A stretch of 64,000 bases of DNA, taken from Heliobacterium chlorum (lineage in GTDB: Bacteria > Bacillota > Desulfitobacteriia > Heliobacteriales > Heliobacteriaceae). The notes beneath the pieces are model-generated. The model searched no databases and had not been told where the DNA came from. It saw only the letters and a program-made list of their open reading frames with translations. Positions 27,957 to 37,007 of this stretch are shown one piece after another. The translations under genes and the position numbers were made by a program. Location of the stretch: positions 62,001-126,000 of the forward strand of contig NZ_JACVHF010000009.1 in the NCBI RefSeq assembly GCF_014502795.1, written 5' to 3'. Within the stretch, counting starts at the first letter, position 1; every line of letters starts with the position of its first letter.

Positions 27957-28097
27957 ATGGAAGATAAAAAACTGCCTTTCGCCGATCTAAGTTCCGAACA
28001 GATGAATACCCTCTCCCAAGCAGAAAAACAACTCAACAACCAACTGGGCGGCAATGGGGAAATCATCGTTCTGGCTTACAAAAACGAGCACAAATAG
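27957..28097 (+). CDS. Small conserved-looking protein, 46 residues
   Basis: Plus-strand gene starting MEDKKLPFADLSSEQMNTLS and ending IIVLAYKNEHK. AAGGAGG (27941-27947) lies 9 bases before the ATG, and a hairpin follows the stop. The sequence suggests one amphipathic helix (SEQMNTLSQAEKQLNNQL) then a short strand EIIVLAY. I do not recognise the family. It is the only plus-strand gene in a long minus-strand stretch and converges on yqeG. Confidence 0.7.
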   Translation: MEDKKLPFADLSSEQMNTLSQAEKQLNNQLGGNGEIIVLAYKNEHK

Positions 28098-28105
28098 GAA
28101 GAGAA

Positions 28106-28139
28106 GAGGGTCAACCGGTTATGGCTGACCCTCCCTCCT
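28106..28139 (+). terminator. Terminator of the small gene, overlapping the yqeG end
   Basis: GAGGGTCA (28106-28113) pairs with TGACCCTC (28126-28133), followed on the plus strand by CCTCCTTTT. The yqeG stop codon (28119-28121) is inside the hairpin, so the two convergent genes share it. Confidence 0.65.
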
Positions 28140-28664
28140 TTTAAACATAAAAAACTTTTTTCGTTCTGAACGAGGTTTCTTTTCGCGCAAGACCATCCGC
28201 TCGATACGGCGAACCATACGAGTTCCGAAAAACTCCCGTCGGCTGATCGGGTTGACGAGAACCGTATGGATGCCCGAACGGTTGCCGCCGAGGACATCGG
28301 TGAAGATTTGATCGCCGATCACGATCGTGTTTTCCGGTGTTGTCCCCATGATCTGCATCGCTCGAATAAAACCTTTGCGCCGCGGCTTGCGAGCGCCGGA
28401 GATGTAGTAGGGTATCCGGCATCCGGCGGCGAAGGGTTGCACACGCTTTTCCTTGTTATTGGACAGGATGCAAACTTTTATGCCTTGAACTTCCAAGTCA
28501 GAAAGCCACTGGTTCACTTTCGGGCAAAGATGATATTCATTCCACTCGGTCAAGGTGTTGTCCAAGTCGATGATGATCCCCTTGATGCCCCGAGCGGTCA
28601 ATTCGCTGACGTTCAGTTCATGAACGGCTTCCACCCGCTGAGCCGGCTTTAATAACCTCACCAT
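28119..28664 (-). CDS. yqeG: YqeG-family HAD phosphatase
   Basis: HAD superfamily IIIA phosphatase of uncertain substrate. 181 residues: the nucleophile motif IIDLDNTLTEW near residue 33, VCILSNNKEKRV (motif II) near 65, a lysine in GARKPRRKGF near 90, and the acidic motif VIGDQIFTDVLGGNRSG near 117. The ATG has AAGGGGG upstream. Lies 60 bases after pyrE. In many Firmicutes yqeG stands near aroE, as here (about 250 bases away). Confidence 0.9.
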   Translation of the reverse strand: MVRLLKPAQRVEAVHELNVSELTARGIKGIIIDLDNTLTEWNEYHLCPKVNQWLSDLEVQGIKVCILSNNKEKRVQPFAAGCRIPYYISGARKPRRKGFIRAMQIMGTTPENTIVIGDQIFTDVLGGNRSGIHTVLVNPISRREFFGTRMVRRIERMVLREKKPRSERKKFFMFKRREGQP

Positions 28665-28724
28665 GATCCCCCTTCCGGATCACCGACACTTTTATTATAA
28701 GCTAGAACTGCCTCGGAGGCAAAG

Positions 28725-29309
28725 CTAGGTGCGGCTTCCCGGTTTAATGGCGGGAATTCCTTCTTTACATAAAGGGCACGCTTCCGGTTCCCAGGAGATG
28801 ACCTCCATAGACAGGGCGCTTTGGAAGGGGACACCAAAATCTACAGCACCATTGGAGCGGTCGATGAGGGAAGCGACAGCGAGAACTTCACCGCCAGCCT
28901 TGCGGACCACTTCCATCACTTCTTTCACAGAACCGCCGGTGGTGACGACGTCTTCACAGACGACAACCTTTTCCCCAGGTTTAACGGTGAAGCTCCGCCG
29001 CAAAGTCATGGCGCCGTTCTCCCGTTCCGTGAAAATCGAGCGGACGCCGAGGGCTCGTCCCACTTCATAGGCCACAAGGATACCGCCCATCGCCGGTCCA
29101 ACGACCAAATCAGGCGTGCCTACGGCTTCACGAACTCGCTCCGCCAAGAACGCGGCCAGTTGCTCCGTGTACGCAGGATATTGAAGAACTTGAGCGCATT
29201 GTACATAGCGGTTGCTGTGCCGGCCTGAAGTGAGGCGAAAATGTCCTTCTAAGAGCGCGTCACTTTTGCGAAATATGTCTAAGACTTGTTCGTTCGTCAT
29301 CGATGCCAT
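28725..29309 (-). CDS. pyrE: Orotate phosphoribosyltransferase
   Basis: Joins orotate to PRPP in pyrimidine synthesis. 194 residues from the ATG at 29309; other starts at 29318 and 29300 are possible. HFRLTSGRHSNRYVQCAQVL near 22 and the PRPP loop VVCEDVVTTGGSVKEVMEVV near 118 are clear, and FTERENGAMTLRR near 90 is typical. The C-terminus has an extra CxxC (EACPLC) as in longer clostridial PyrE. Confidence 0.95.
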   Translation of the reverse strand: MASMTNEQVLDIFRKSDALLEGHFRLTSGRHSNRYVQCAQVLQYPAYTEQLAAFLAERVREAVGTPDLVVGPAMGGILVAYEVGRALGVRSIFTERENGAMTLRRSFTVKPGEKVVVCEDVVTTGGSVKEVMEVVRKAGGEVLAVASLIDRSNGAVDFGVPFQSALSMEVISWEPEACPLCKEGIPAIKPGSRT

Positions 29310-29353
29310 GGATAGCAACTTCCTTTCTAATTATCGCTGCTGCTGCTCATTTG

Positions 29354-30076
29354 TTACCGAGACCTTGCCGCCAGGCCCTCGGCCATCTCTTCCACGATCC
29401 GCCGCGCCGCTGCCGCCTGATCCGGTGCGGCTGTGATCGGTCTACCCACCACCAGGTAAGAGGCACCCGCTGCCATCGCTTCTGCCGGTGTCATGACACG
29501 AGCTTGGTCATCCCCACCTGCCCAGACCGGACGGACACCTGGGGTGACAATGACGAAGTCGTTCCCGCAAGAGTGACGGATCGGTTCGATCTCGCGAGGG
29601 GAGGCTACGACACCAGTGACACCAGCTTGTTGAGCCAACCGGGCAAAACGAACCACATGGTCTTCTACGGGGCCGGCCAGTCCGATTTCCTCATTGAGCA
29701 CTTGTTGGGAGACCGAAGTGAGCACCGTTACAGCCAGGACAACGGGGGAATTCCCCGAACAATTGGCCCCCTGAACCGCCTTACGCAACATGTCCGCCCC
29801 GCCAGAAGCGTGAACGGTAAACATGTTGACGCCCCGGCGACTAACGACTGAGGCTGCCTTACCGACGGTGTTGGGAATGTCATGAAATTTTAGGTCGAGA
29901 AAGACCGGATAGCCCATCGCCATGATTTCCTCGGTCACGGAAAATCCGGCGTTGTTGTGCAGTTGCATCCCTACTTTAAACAGACCGCAGGAATCGCCTA
30001 CGGCCCGGACGATTTCTATCGCTTCTTCTCGGGTGTCCACGTCCAAAGCAACGATGAGTCTTTCTTTTGCTTGCAC
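29354..30076 (-). CDS. pyrF: Orotidine 5'-phosphate decarboxylase
   Basis: Last step of UMP synthesis. 240 residues: LIVALDVDTREEA at the start, the catalytic VFLDLKFHDIPNTVGKA near residue 58, and TPGVRP near 187 binding phosphate. The GTG start has GGAAGGGGG upstream. First gene of pyrF-pyrE-yqeG. I see no PyrR-type attenuator before it. Confidence 0.96.
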   Translation of the reverse strand: MQAKERLIVALDVDTREEAIEIVRAVGDSCGLFKVGMQLHNNAGFSVTEEIMAMGYPVFLDLKFHDIPNTVGKAASVVSRRGVNMFTVHASGGADMLRKAVQGANCSGNSPVVLAVTVLTSVSQQVLNEEIGLAGPVEDHVVRFARLAQQAGVTGVVASPREIEPIRHSCGNDFVIVTPGVRPVWAGGDDQARVMTPAEAMAAGASYLVVGRPITAAPDQAAAARRIVEEMAEGLAARSR

Positions 30077-30182
30077 GATTTTTCCCCCTTCCGGGTGATC
30101 TGTGGATGATATGTGCTGTCATATTCTACCCGTTTTTCTTCGCCCTTGACGAGCCTTTTTCCTTTTTTCTTCCTTGAAAAAG

Positions 30183-30219
30183 AAAAAGAGCCCACCGGAT
30201 TATACAGTCCAGCAGACTC
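30183..30219 (-). terminator. Terminator after gerQ
   Basis: An 11-bp stem with several G-U pairs (30188-30198 with 30209-30219) is followed on the minus strand by TTTTTCTTTTT, just past the gerQ stop. Confidence 0.7.
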
Positions 30220-30232
30220 ACTTTATCTAGAT

Positions 30233-31126
30233 CTACCGTGGAGACGTTGTGTCCAAGGGTACACGACCGTTAAAGGGGTAAGAGTAAGCGATAGGCTCGT
30301 CAAAAGTGACATAATCGACATTGATCATCTTTAGCAGGTACCGCCGGCCTGTTCGGGGATCGCTGAGGATGAGGTGATCCCGACCGGCCGCTTCGATCAC
30401 TCCACGGAAGATTTTTGCGTTCCATTGCTCGTTATTCTCAAAGGTCATATAGACGGTGGCTACACGACCTCTGTTCAAGCGCAGGATGTTTTCGATGTAG
30501 GATTGTTCGGCAGGGAGCATACCCGGCATTTCGCCCATCCCCGGTTGGGTCATACCGGGAATTCTACCACCACTAGGCGGGGCCGGAACGGTAGGTACTT
30601 GTGTTTCCGGTCCTGTGATAGGGGATGGTACCGGAGCAGGTGCTGGTGTCATCGGCTGTCCGGGGACTACCGGCGTCATATCCATCGGTCCTGGCATCGA
30701 CGGCATAGGCATCATCGGCACCTGTTCCATCGGCTGCTGCGGGCATACTTGATGAGCTGTATAGGGGTAGGAGAAGTCGTAGGAATGCATCTCCGACATA
30801 TAGCTCTCTGGATGCCCACAGGGACCATAGGACATGGGGGATTCATATGGCATATGAGGCATTCCTGCCATGGGGCATTCATAAGGCATTTCGGGCATAC
30901 GGGCTATGGGAGACACGAGAGGTCTTCGCGGACTGCACTCTGTCGGTGATTCGTATTGGACCGGCGATTCATAGGCCATTGGTGGCGTATAGGGTCGCTG
31001 AGTTTCCATCGGTTGTCTGCGATCGGGTCCACAACCGCAAGGACTGTTGCTGGCGGACACCTGTGAATTGCAGGCGGTGCTTACCTCTTGAACCAGTTCA
31101 TCGTTGGGGCGTTCTTTATCTACCAT
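30233..31126 (-). CDS. gerQ: GerQ-like spore coat protein
   Basis: Spore coat protein needed to place CwlJ in the coat. The last ~85 residues (QSYIENILRLNRGRVATVYM to FDEPIAYSYPF) are the conserved GerQ domain. The other ~200 residues are low-complexity, rich in Met, Pro, Tyr and Ser with repeats such as MPYE(C/S)PM, and a Pro/Ala stretch near 155-195. At 297 residues it is much longer than Bacillus GerQ (about 180). It follows cwlJ by 24 bases. Confidence 0.88.
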   Translation of the reverse strand: MVDKERPNDELVQEVSTACNSQVSASNSPCGCGPDRRQPMETQRPYTPPMAYESPVQYESPTECSPRRPLVSPIARMPEMPYECPMAGMPHMPYESPMSYGPCGHPESYMSEMHSYDFSYPYTAHQVCPQQPMEQVPMMPMPSMPGPMDMTPVVPGQPMTPAPAPVPSPITGPETQVPTVPAPPSGGRIPGMTQPGMGEMPGMLPAEQSYIENILRLNRGRVATVYMTFENNEQWNAKIFRGVIEAAGRDHLILSDPRTGRRYLLKMINVDYVTFDEPIAYSYPFNGRVPLDTTSPR

Positions 31127-31150
31127 TAGGCCACTCCCTTTCTCATCATA

Positions 31151-31573
31151 TCAGTAGACTCGCGGGCAATCTTCCCCTGTCGGCGAAAAGAAACAATGGG
31201 CTTTATAGCGCCCCGTATTTCTTTGGTTAAACCACTCGCCGGGACACTCCCCCTCGGGACGAAAAAACCATAACGCGTTGCTGGCCGGCCATGTCCTCTC
31301 TCCGCCGATCACACGTCGGGCTAATCGTATGTCCTGTTCCCGAGCACGTTGATAGAAATAGGGCTTTTCCACGGCTTCGAAGCCGCCCGGCGACTGGTAT
31401 ATCATCTGGGTGAGGTTCCGAATATCTCGAAAGTCCAAGCAATTCGACAATACCCGGTTTACGCCCACATTGCCGACCATGAGCATGCCCAAGTCACCTT
31501 CGCCTTCAGCTTCGGCACGCATCAGCTGAGCCAATAATCTAACCTCATTCTCCGGCGCTCTGATGACGGCCAT
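31151..31573 (-). CDS. cwlJ: CwlJ-type spore cortex-lytic hydrolase
   Basis: Degrades cortex peptidoglycan during germination. 140 residues from the ATG at 31573 (GGGGTGAG upstream). It is a single SleB/CwlJ catalytic domain with LLAQLMRAEAEGEGDLGMLM (catalytic Glu region) near residue 12, VGNVGVNRVLSN near 32, and NALWFFRPEGECPGEWFNQR near 98. No signal peptide, as in CwlJ. Located directly upstream of gerQ, the functional partner. Confidence 0.93.
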   Translation of the reverse strand: MAVIRAPENEVRLLAQLMRAEAEGEGDLGMLMVGNVGVNRVLSNCLDFRDIRNLTQMIYQSPGGFEAVEKPYFYQRAREQDIRLARRVIGGERTWPASNALWFFRPEGECPGEWFNQRNTGRYKAHCFFSPTGEDCPRVY

Positions 31574-31684
31574 TTTCTCACCCCTTTTAATCACCGGATG
31601 CGCTGGCATTATATTCGTCAAAGATTTCAAGTGTGCTTGTCACTGCACTTGTTGCATGGGGAAGTAATTTTTTTCAAAATAAGA

Positions 31685-31731
31685 AGAGAGTGGACGCCCA
31701 AATTTGCCTTGGACGTGCACTCTCTTTTTTA
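31685..31731 (-). terminator. Terminator after the chemotaxis receptor gene
   Basis: AGAGAGTG (31685-31692) pairs with CACTCTCT (31718-31725), with further partial pairing inside. T6 follows on the plus strand and TCTTATTTT on the minus strand, so it may work both ways. Confidence 0.7.
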
Positions 31732-31828
31732 CTCTCTCACAAGTACTTGCTTCAAATTCAATAACTAGGTATCGAATAACTACGTCATAAAATCTGGTTT
31801 TCGGTTTGTTTCGCAGGTTTTTACGCCA

Positions 31829-33934
31829 TTACTCCAGTTTAAACTTGCTGACCATACCGTTCATTCGTTCGGCCAAAGCCAACTGAGCGGAGGCCGATTC
31901 AGCAATTTTGGTCAGGGATCGGCCAGCCAAGTCGATCTCTTTCGCGATCCCAGTGGCACCGATGGTCGATTGGGAGACCATACTGGAGACCGTATCGAAA
32001 GCTTTGGTGACTTCATCGACCATATGGAGAACATGGCGGCTCAGTTCGCCCGTCTCTCGAGCGACAGCTAAGAATAAATCTGCATCATCTTTATAGTGAT
32101 GACCCACACGGGCGAATAGGTCATAGTCTTGACCCACCTTCTCATTGATGAACCGAAGCATCGCATTTGCGTTGGTCACCAGTGAGTCAATGGCATGTCG
32201 CACCTGAGCGATGACCGCTTGAATGTTTCCTACCGTCTCGGCTGAGTCGGCAGCCAATTTACGCACCTCTTCAGCGACGACGGCGAAGCCTCTCCCCTGA
32301 TCGCCGGCACGGGCTGCCTCGATCGCAGCGTTTAATGCCAGCAAATTCGTTTGGGAAGCGATTCCGGCAATAGAATCGGCCAGTGTAGCGATCTTTTCTA
32401 CCACTTGAGCTTCTGCGATGGCCTCTTTCATGTGGTTGTTAATGCTGCTGGACAGTTCCCGGGCCGATTTTTGGGCTTGGTCGGCGTTTTCGAGAAGTTC
32501 AAGCGCTCTGTCCCCAACTTCCCTGGCCTTTTGAAAAGATTTTTCTGCTTCTCGGTTCAATTGAGCCAGGGAACTGGCCATCTCTTCCGCCGCTGCGGTC
32601 ACCTCTTCCGAAGTAGCCGAAACGTTTTCGATGCCGGCGGTTATCTCCTCCGTCGAAGCAGTCACTTCTTGCATGTTCGCAGAAACGGACTGGGAAGCCG
32701 CTGACAATTCTTGCCCCGATGTGAGGATCCTATGGGCCTCTTCTGTAATTTGCCCGATCGTCTGGCGCATGTTCTGGTTCATCTGGTCCATCGCCCGTGC
32801 CATTTGACCGATTTCATCTTTGCGGTTGAGGAACTCAGGCCGTACATCCGTCGAAAAGTCGTTTTCAGCGGCTCGAACAAGGCGGGCGGCGGCGATTCTG
32901 ATGGGCTTACTGATCTGCCGAGCGATGACCCATATGACGGCAGCCAGCAGTACCATTCCTCCGATACCGGCCATGACCTGCAACATCATCAACTGTTTTG
33001 ATTGGGCAAAGATCTCATCTACAGGAACCAGAGTGCTCAACGACCAAGGGGTTTCCGTAGTCCCCACCTGGACGGGCACGCTGACCCGATAGATTTCTTC
33101 GTTCCTAAGCGATGAAAAAGCGCTTTTGGAATACATCTGCCCACTCTTGATGAACTGATATACACCGGCACCGTCCGGTTCGCTGCTCTCTTGAATCCGT
33201 TTTCCTATGTTCGCAGGGTCTTTATGGGTGACAAAAATTCCGCCGTTGGAAAGGAGTTCTAACCCGCCAGACTGATAAAGCTTAATTTGAGAGATATCTT
33301 CCTGGATGTTCCCTAATGCCATATCAATTCCCGTAACCCCGGCGAATTTTCCGTCGATGATGATGGGACTGACTAGAGAGGTGATGAAGACGGTTTTTCC
33401 ATCGACCGGATAGTCGTACGGCTCGATGATTTGTTCTTTACCGCTTTTTTTGGCCAAGAGATAGTAATCACCCGGCCCTGGGGTCTCATATTCCACCAAG
33501 GGCTCTAAGTTAATCTTTCCATTAAGCCGGGAAAAATAGGGTACATAACGTCCCGACTGGTCATGGCCGGGTTGGTTGATAAACTTCGCATCTTGGTCGT
33601 CAAAGGCATTCGGTTCCCAACAGGTCCATACAGCCACAATGCCCGGGGTGTTTATGAGGACTTCCCGAAGCATCGCGTTCGCCCGTTCCCGGTCAGAAAA
33701 ACCTGTTTTTTTCATTCCAGCCAGCGAGTCGGCCAATGTCCGGGTGATCAGGAGTGGTTTCTCCAACTGGGACTTGACCATACTCCCTTGCTCCTTGGCC
33801 AGGAGCGCTGCATTTTCCTGGGCGTCCGCCATCACAATCTCCCGCGTTTTGAACACGCTAAGACCGATGACCATCGAAAAAACGAGCAACACCACCAGCA
33901 TGATCGATACTTGCATGCGGGTTTGAATGTTCAT
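31829..33934 (-). CDS. Methyl-accepting chemotaxis protein with extracellular dCache domain
   Basis: Transmembrane chemoreceptor. 701 residues: membrane helix near 8-28; a large extracellular dCache-type sensor (about 35-310) with [17 protein letters not shown] and [19 protein letters not shown]; a second membrane helix near 315-335; HAMP to about 390; then a signalling domain whose hairpin tip holds [20 protein letters not shown] near 535. Some members of this sensor group bind amino acids, but the ligand is unknown here. No che genes are nearby. Whether it controls flagella or the pili encoded nearby is open. Confidence 0.95.
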   Translation of the reverse strand: MNIQTRMQVSIMLVVLLVFSMVIGLSVFKTREIVMADAQENAALLAKEQGSMVKSQLEKPLLITRTLADSLAGMKKTGFSDRERANAMLREVLINTPGIVAVWTCWEPNAFDDQDAKFINQPGHDQSGRYVPYFSRLNGKINLEPLVEYETPGPGDYYLLAKKSGKEQIIEPYDYPVDGKTVFITSLVSPIIIDGKFAGVTGIDMALGNIQEDISQIKLYQSGGLELLSNGGIFVTHKDPANIGKRIQESSEPDGAGVYQFIKSGQMYSKSAFSSLRNEEIYRVSVPVQVGTTETPWSLSTLVPVDEIFAQSKQLMMLQVMAGIGGMVLLAAVIWVIARQISKPIRIAAARLVRAAENDFSTDVRPEFLNRKDEIGQMARAMDQMNQNMRQTIGQITEEAHRILTSGQELSAASQSVSANMQEVTASTEEITAGIENVSATSEEVTAAAEEMASSLAQLNREAEKSFQKAREVGDRALELLENADQAQKSARELSSSINNHMKEAIAEAQVVEKIATLADSIAGIASQTNLLALNAAIEAARAGDQGRGFAVVAEEVRKLAADSAETVGNIQAVIAQVRHAIDSLVTNANAMLRFINEKVGQDYDLFARVGHHYKDDADLFLAVARETGELSRHVLHMVDEVTKAFDTVSSMVSQSTIGATGIAKEIDLAGRSLTKIAESASAQLALAERMNGMVSKFKLE

Positions 33935-33999
33935 TCCGGACTCACTTCCTCTCTAGCACTGTTTCACTGACACTACGAACGCAATTTGGCATAAACAAA

Positions 34000-34056
34000 A
34001 AATCTCAATGGCGAGCAGTCAACCAAAAGGTTGGTTTGATCTCACCCTTGAGATTT
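34000..34056 (-). terminator. Terminator after the ABC transporter operon
   Basis: AAATCTCAA (34000-34008) pairs with TTGAGATTT (34048-34056); an inner stem AACCAAAAGGTT lies at 34021-34032. On the minus strand TTT continues after the stem. The rest of the 270-base gap between these genes holds nothing else I can name. Confidence 0.65.
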
Positions 34057-34203
34057 CTTTACCAGGGATATGGTGTAAAACCTTTGTCAAAATAAATGAT
34101 ACTGAAAGATCGCTTTCTGGTCAAGATTCTCTATGAATTTTTTGGTTATCCATCTTTTTTAGTTCATCTGGATCTTATGACTTCAGGATTATAATTGAAG
34201 TCA

Positions 34204-34959
34204 TTATTGAATAAGCCGTTTTTCCATCATCCGGATTGGTAACCACGCCAAGAGGATGGACAAAGCGATCAGTATGATCACATGAACCAAGAGGAACGGT
34301 TCGAGTCGCCCTAAGCCCAGGCTACGGACCACTTCGACGCTATGAAAGAGCGGATTGAGCCAAGCCAACCATTGGGCCCAAGCCGGAAGGGTATTCAGCG
34401 GAAAGAAAATCCCTGAGAAAAGGAACAGGGGGGTGGAAAAAAGGGTGATGTAATAGTTGAAATAGTCGATGTGCTTGCACCAACTGGTAAAGGTGAGGGC
34501 CACGGTGGCAAAAAAGAAGCCATGGATCAGCATAAAAGGAAAGATGAGCAAAGCCCAGACGGAGTGAACAAGCCCTATGGCCGTTACGACAAAAAGAATA
34601 ACCGTTCCGAAAATCAAGCTTTTCAACGCGGCGAAGAGCAAGTCGCCCAAGACGATGTCTGCCACTGTGGCCGGTGTAGCCAGCATGGCATGATAGGTCT
34701 TCTGATAGTGAAGTCGGACGAAGCTACCATAGGTAGCTTCAAAAGTGGCTGCCCACATGGCAGACGAAGCGATCATGCCGAGGCCGATGAACTGAAGGTA
34801 GCTGATGCCGTCCACTTCCTGAACCAAGTTCCCGAGACCAAAGCCCATAGCGAGCAGGTACAAGAAAGGTTCAATAAAATTGAACATTAGGTTGTTTAAC
34901 CAGGTTTTTTTGAGCACATTTAGGTGACGCCGAAAGACGCGCCAAACGTTTATGGTCAT
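34204..34959 (-). CDS. ABC-2 type transporter permease
   Basis: Membrane half of an exporter, NodJ-like. 251 residues from the ATG at 34959, which overlaps the ATPase stop by 4 bases. Six hydrophobic segments, with FIEPFLYLLAMGFGLGNLV near 28 and FSGIFFPLNTLPAWAQWLAW near 178, match the ABC-2 family. Substrate unknown; NodJ-like or drug-type exporters are possible. Confidence 0.92.
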   Translation of the reverse strand: MTINVWRVFRRHLNVLKKTWLNNLMFNFIEPFLYLLAMGFGLGNLVQEVDGISYLQFIGLGMIASSAMWAATFEATYGSFVRLHYQKTYHAMLATPATVADIVLGDLLFAALKSLIFGTVILFVVTAIGLVHSVWALLIFPFMLIHGFFFATVALTFTSWCKHIDYFNYYITLFSTPLFLFSGIFFPLNTLPAWAQWLAWLNPLFHSVEVVRSLGLGRLEPFLLVHVIILIALSILLAWLPIRMMEKRLIQ

Positions 34960-35882
34960 TGGCCCAGATTCCCTCCTGTCAGAGTGAGATAGACATCTTC
35001 CAGGTTGCTGGGCCGGTGGATACAAGAGCGCGGGTTAAGTCCCAATGAGGAAAGTTGTTCCCACAGTTGGTCTCCGGCGGGCGTGAATAGAAAGGTCATT
35101 TCCGGGAGGATAACGGGGTGAGCCTTTAATTCTTTCACTCGCTCTACTAACCCAGTCGGTAGGCTGGTGGAAGGCAGGTTCACCTGGATGACTTCCGGCG
35201 GAATCAAGGTCTGAACCAGCCAGTCTGGGGAGCCTTCGGCCAGGATCTTTCCCTGGTTGATGATGACAAGGCGGTCACAGAGTTGACTAGCTTCCTCCAT
35301 GTAGTGGGTCGTGAGCAGAAGGCTGATACCCCGCTCTTTAAGCTGACGAAGCTTTTGCCAAACTAGGTGACGGGCTGCCGGGTCAAGGCCTGTCGTCGGT
35401 TCGTCAAGGATGACGATTTTAGGCTCGTTGATGAGTGCACGGGCGATCACCAATCGTCGTTTGAGACCGCCTGACAAGCTTTCTACATCATCATCTGATT
35501 TGACATCCAGACCCATAAATTCAAGCAGTTCTTTGGATTTCGCCTCTGCCTCGCTAGAGGGGATGCCGTAAAAACGAGCATGAGCCAGAAGATTTTCCAT
35601 CACGGTTAAATCCGGATCTAGGTTGTCTTCTTGGGGGACGATGCCGAGTTGCGCTTTGATGGCCGGGGGAGTGAGGCTGATTTTTTCTCCTAAGATCGTC
35701 AGTTCTCCTGCGTCGACCCGAGATAATCCATAGAGCATGCGCATGGTTGTACTCTTTCCCGCGCCATTGGGACCGAGAAAGCCGAAACATTCGCCTTCGT
35801 CAATGCAGAAGTCGATGCCGTTGACGGCAGTGAAATCGCCATAGCGTTTGTACAGGTTCTTTGCTTTGATAATACTGGTCAT
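34956..35882 (-). CDS. ABC transporter ATP-binding protein
   Basis: Cytoplasmic ATPase of the ABC-2 exporter. 308 residues: Walker A GPNGAGKSTT near 37, signature LSGGLKRRLVIARAL near 135, Walker B KIVILDEPTTGLDPAAR near 154 and H-loop LLTTHYMEEASQL near 190. The last ~80 residues form the accessory domain common in NodI/DrrA-type ATPases. Starts with ATG; translation is coupled to the permease. Confidence 0.95.
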   Translation of the reverse strand: MTSIIKAKNLYKRYGDFTAVNGIDFCIDEGECFGFLGPNGAGKSTTMRMLYGLSRVDAGELTILGEKISLTPPAIKAQLGIVPQEDNLDPDLTVMENLLAHARFYGIPSSEAEAKSKELLEFMGLDVKSDDDVESLSGGLKRRLVIARALINEPKIVILDEPTTGLDPAARHLVWQKLRQLKERGISLLLTTHYMEEASQLCDRLVIINQGKILAEGSPDWLVQTLIPPEVIQVNLPSTSLPTGLVERVKELKAHPVILPEMTFLFTPAGDQLWEQLSSLGLNPRSCIHRPSNLEDVYLTLTGGNLGQ

Positions 35883-35994
35883 GCTGTTCCTTTCGTCGAT
35901 TCCGTGAAGAAAAATTGCGGTACCCCAGAAAGGGTGTGCATTATTAAGTATAACCGAAAGCAGTTCCCCTTGGGATCGGATTAGCGGGCACGAT

Positions 35995-36381
35995 TTAATT
36001 CGAGAGGTCTCGCAAGGCTAAGCCAATTGCCACTTCCGTATCAGGACCGACGAGAGGAAGAGCCGCTTTCTCGACTCTATCTCCTATCGAATGAAGCAGG
36101 TCTCCATCGGCGACGACCATGGAAAACTCTTCCAATAGATAATCGGTTATCCCCTGAATCCCGGCGAAACTGCCTGCCAAGATGAGTCGAGTAAAGTGAC
36201 TATCCCGTGATTGCAGTTTATAGAAGTCTATGGACCGACTCACTTCCTGAACTAGATCCTTCAAGAACGCTCTGGGAATAGAGTCTACCTGTACGGAATC
36301 GGGATCTTCCCCATCACTAGCCGTCAGATTTGTTTTTTGCAGCGTCAGATACCATGCTTCTACGGAGGTGATTTTTTCCAC
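35995..36381 (-). pseudogene. PilM C-terminal fragment
   Basis: 128 residues that match only the last third of PilM. FLKDLVQEVSRSIDFYKLQS and TRLILAGSFAGIQGITDYL align with LANELRTTIGYYSNQP and INKIYLSGPGTRIRGVKEVI of the full PilM at 43.0-44.1 kb, and both end A-x-GLALR-x-L. The N-terminal two thirds, with the nucleotide loops, are missing in every frame upstream. It starts with GTG behind a weak ribosome site. It is either a remnant of a broken copy or a deliberately short protein; I lean to remnant. Confidence 0.6.
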
Positions 36382-36457
36382 TTGTATATCTCATCTTCGA
36401 TAGGGCCGTATCCCAATGAAAATCAGTGCCTTCCCTGTTTTTCTTTTAGCAGGTTTA

Positions 36458-36976
36458 CTATGGCTTTGTGTAAAAAATCTCGTTGCTTAGCGTTGTCCCT
36501 TGAGTGACATTGTTTAACATTACACAAGAAGAAAGGCTGTATACGTTAGCCATGTTGTCGTCTTTCCCTTGTAATGTAAAGGTAAGCTTGTATGCCTGGT
36601 CTTTTGATATAGCACAACTAAAAGCAGTTACGTCTTGATTGCATAAATTAGTACTAGCTGTTATCGCACCCGTTCTGGTAAGCGTTTCCAATCGTAAGCT
36701 TTTCGACGAATCCGTCCAGATATGATAATATTGGTTTTCATCACCAAAAGCAGTATTGCTAACACGAACTGCATTTCTCAATTCGCTTGTGATTTTGTTA
36801 GAAGCCGTTTGAATTTCTCGTTGAACGTTAGATCGACTTTCCCCGTAAACAAAAGAGGTGTTCATAAATCCGAAAGCGTTATAACCAAAAGTAAGAACAA
36901 CCGATAAAAGAGCTAAAACAATGAGAAGCTCAGTAATCGTAAACCCTCGACGGTTTAGAAAAAGACGTTTTATAAT
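36458..36976 (-). CDS. Minor pilin, PilW-like
   Basis: About 172 residues. Leader KRLFLNRRG, then FTITELLIVLALLSVVLTFG with Glu5. The body has two pairs of Cys-containing strands (NLCNQDVTAFSCA, SLSSCVML). The best ribosome site, GGGGAGGAG, precedes an ATT at 36976, with no ATG, GTG or TTG in frame at good spacing; upstream TTG/GTG at 36997/36994 lack a site. AT-rich compared with the pilus core genes. Confidence 0.75.
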   Translation of the reverse strand: MIKRLFLNRRGFTITELLIVLALLSVVLTFGYNAFGFMNTSFVYGESRSNVQREIQTASNKITSELRNAVRVSNTAFGDENQYYHIWTDSSKSLRLETLTRTGAITASTNLCNQDVTAFSCAISKDQAYKLTFTLQGKDDNMANVYSLSSCVMLNNVTQGTTLSNEIFYTKP

Positions 36977-37007
36977 CCAATCACTCCTCCCCACCAAATA
37001 AAGTGTA

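Noticed and set aside
33935-34203. Riboswitch (for example c-di-GMP) before the chemoreceptor gene
   Set aside because: I could not find the conserved c-di-GMP motif; the structure present fits a terminator of the upstream ABC operon.
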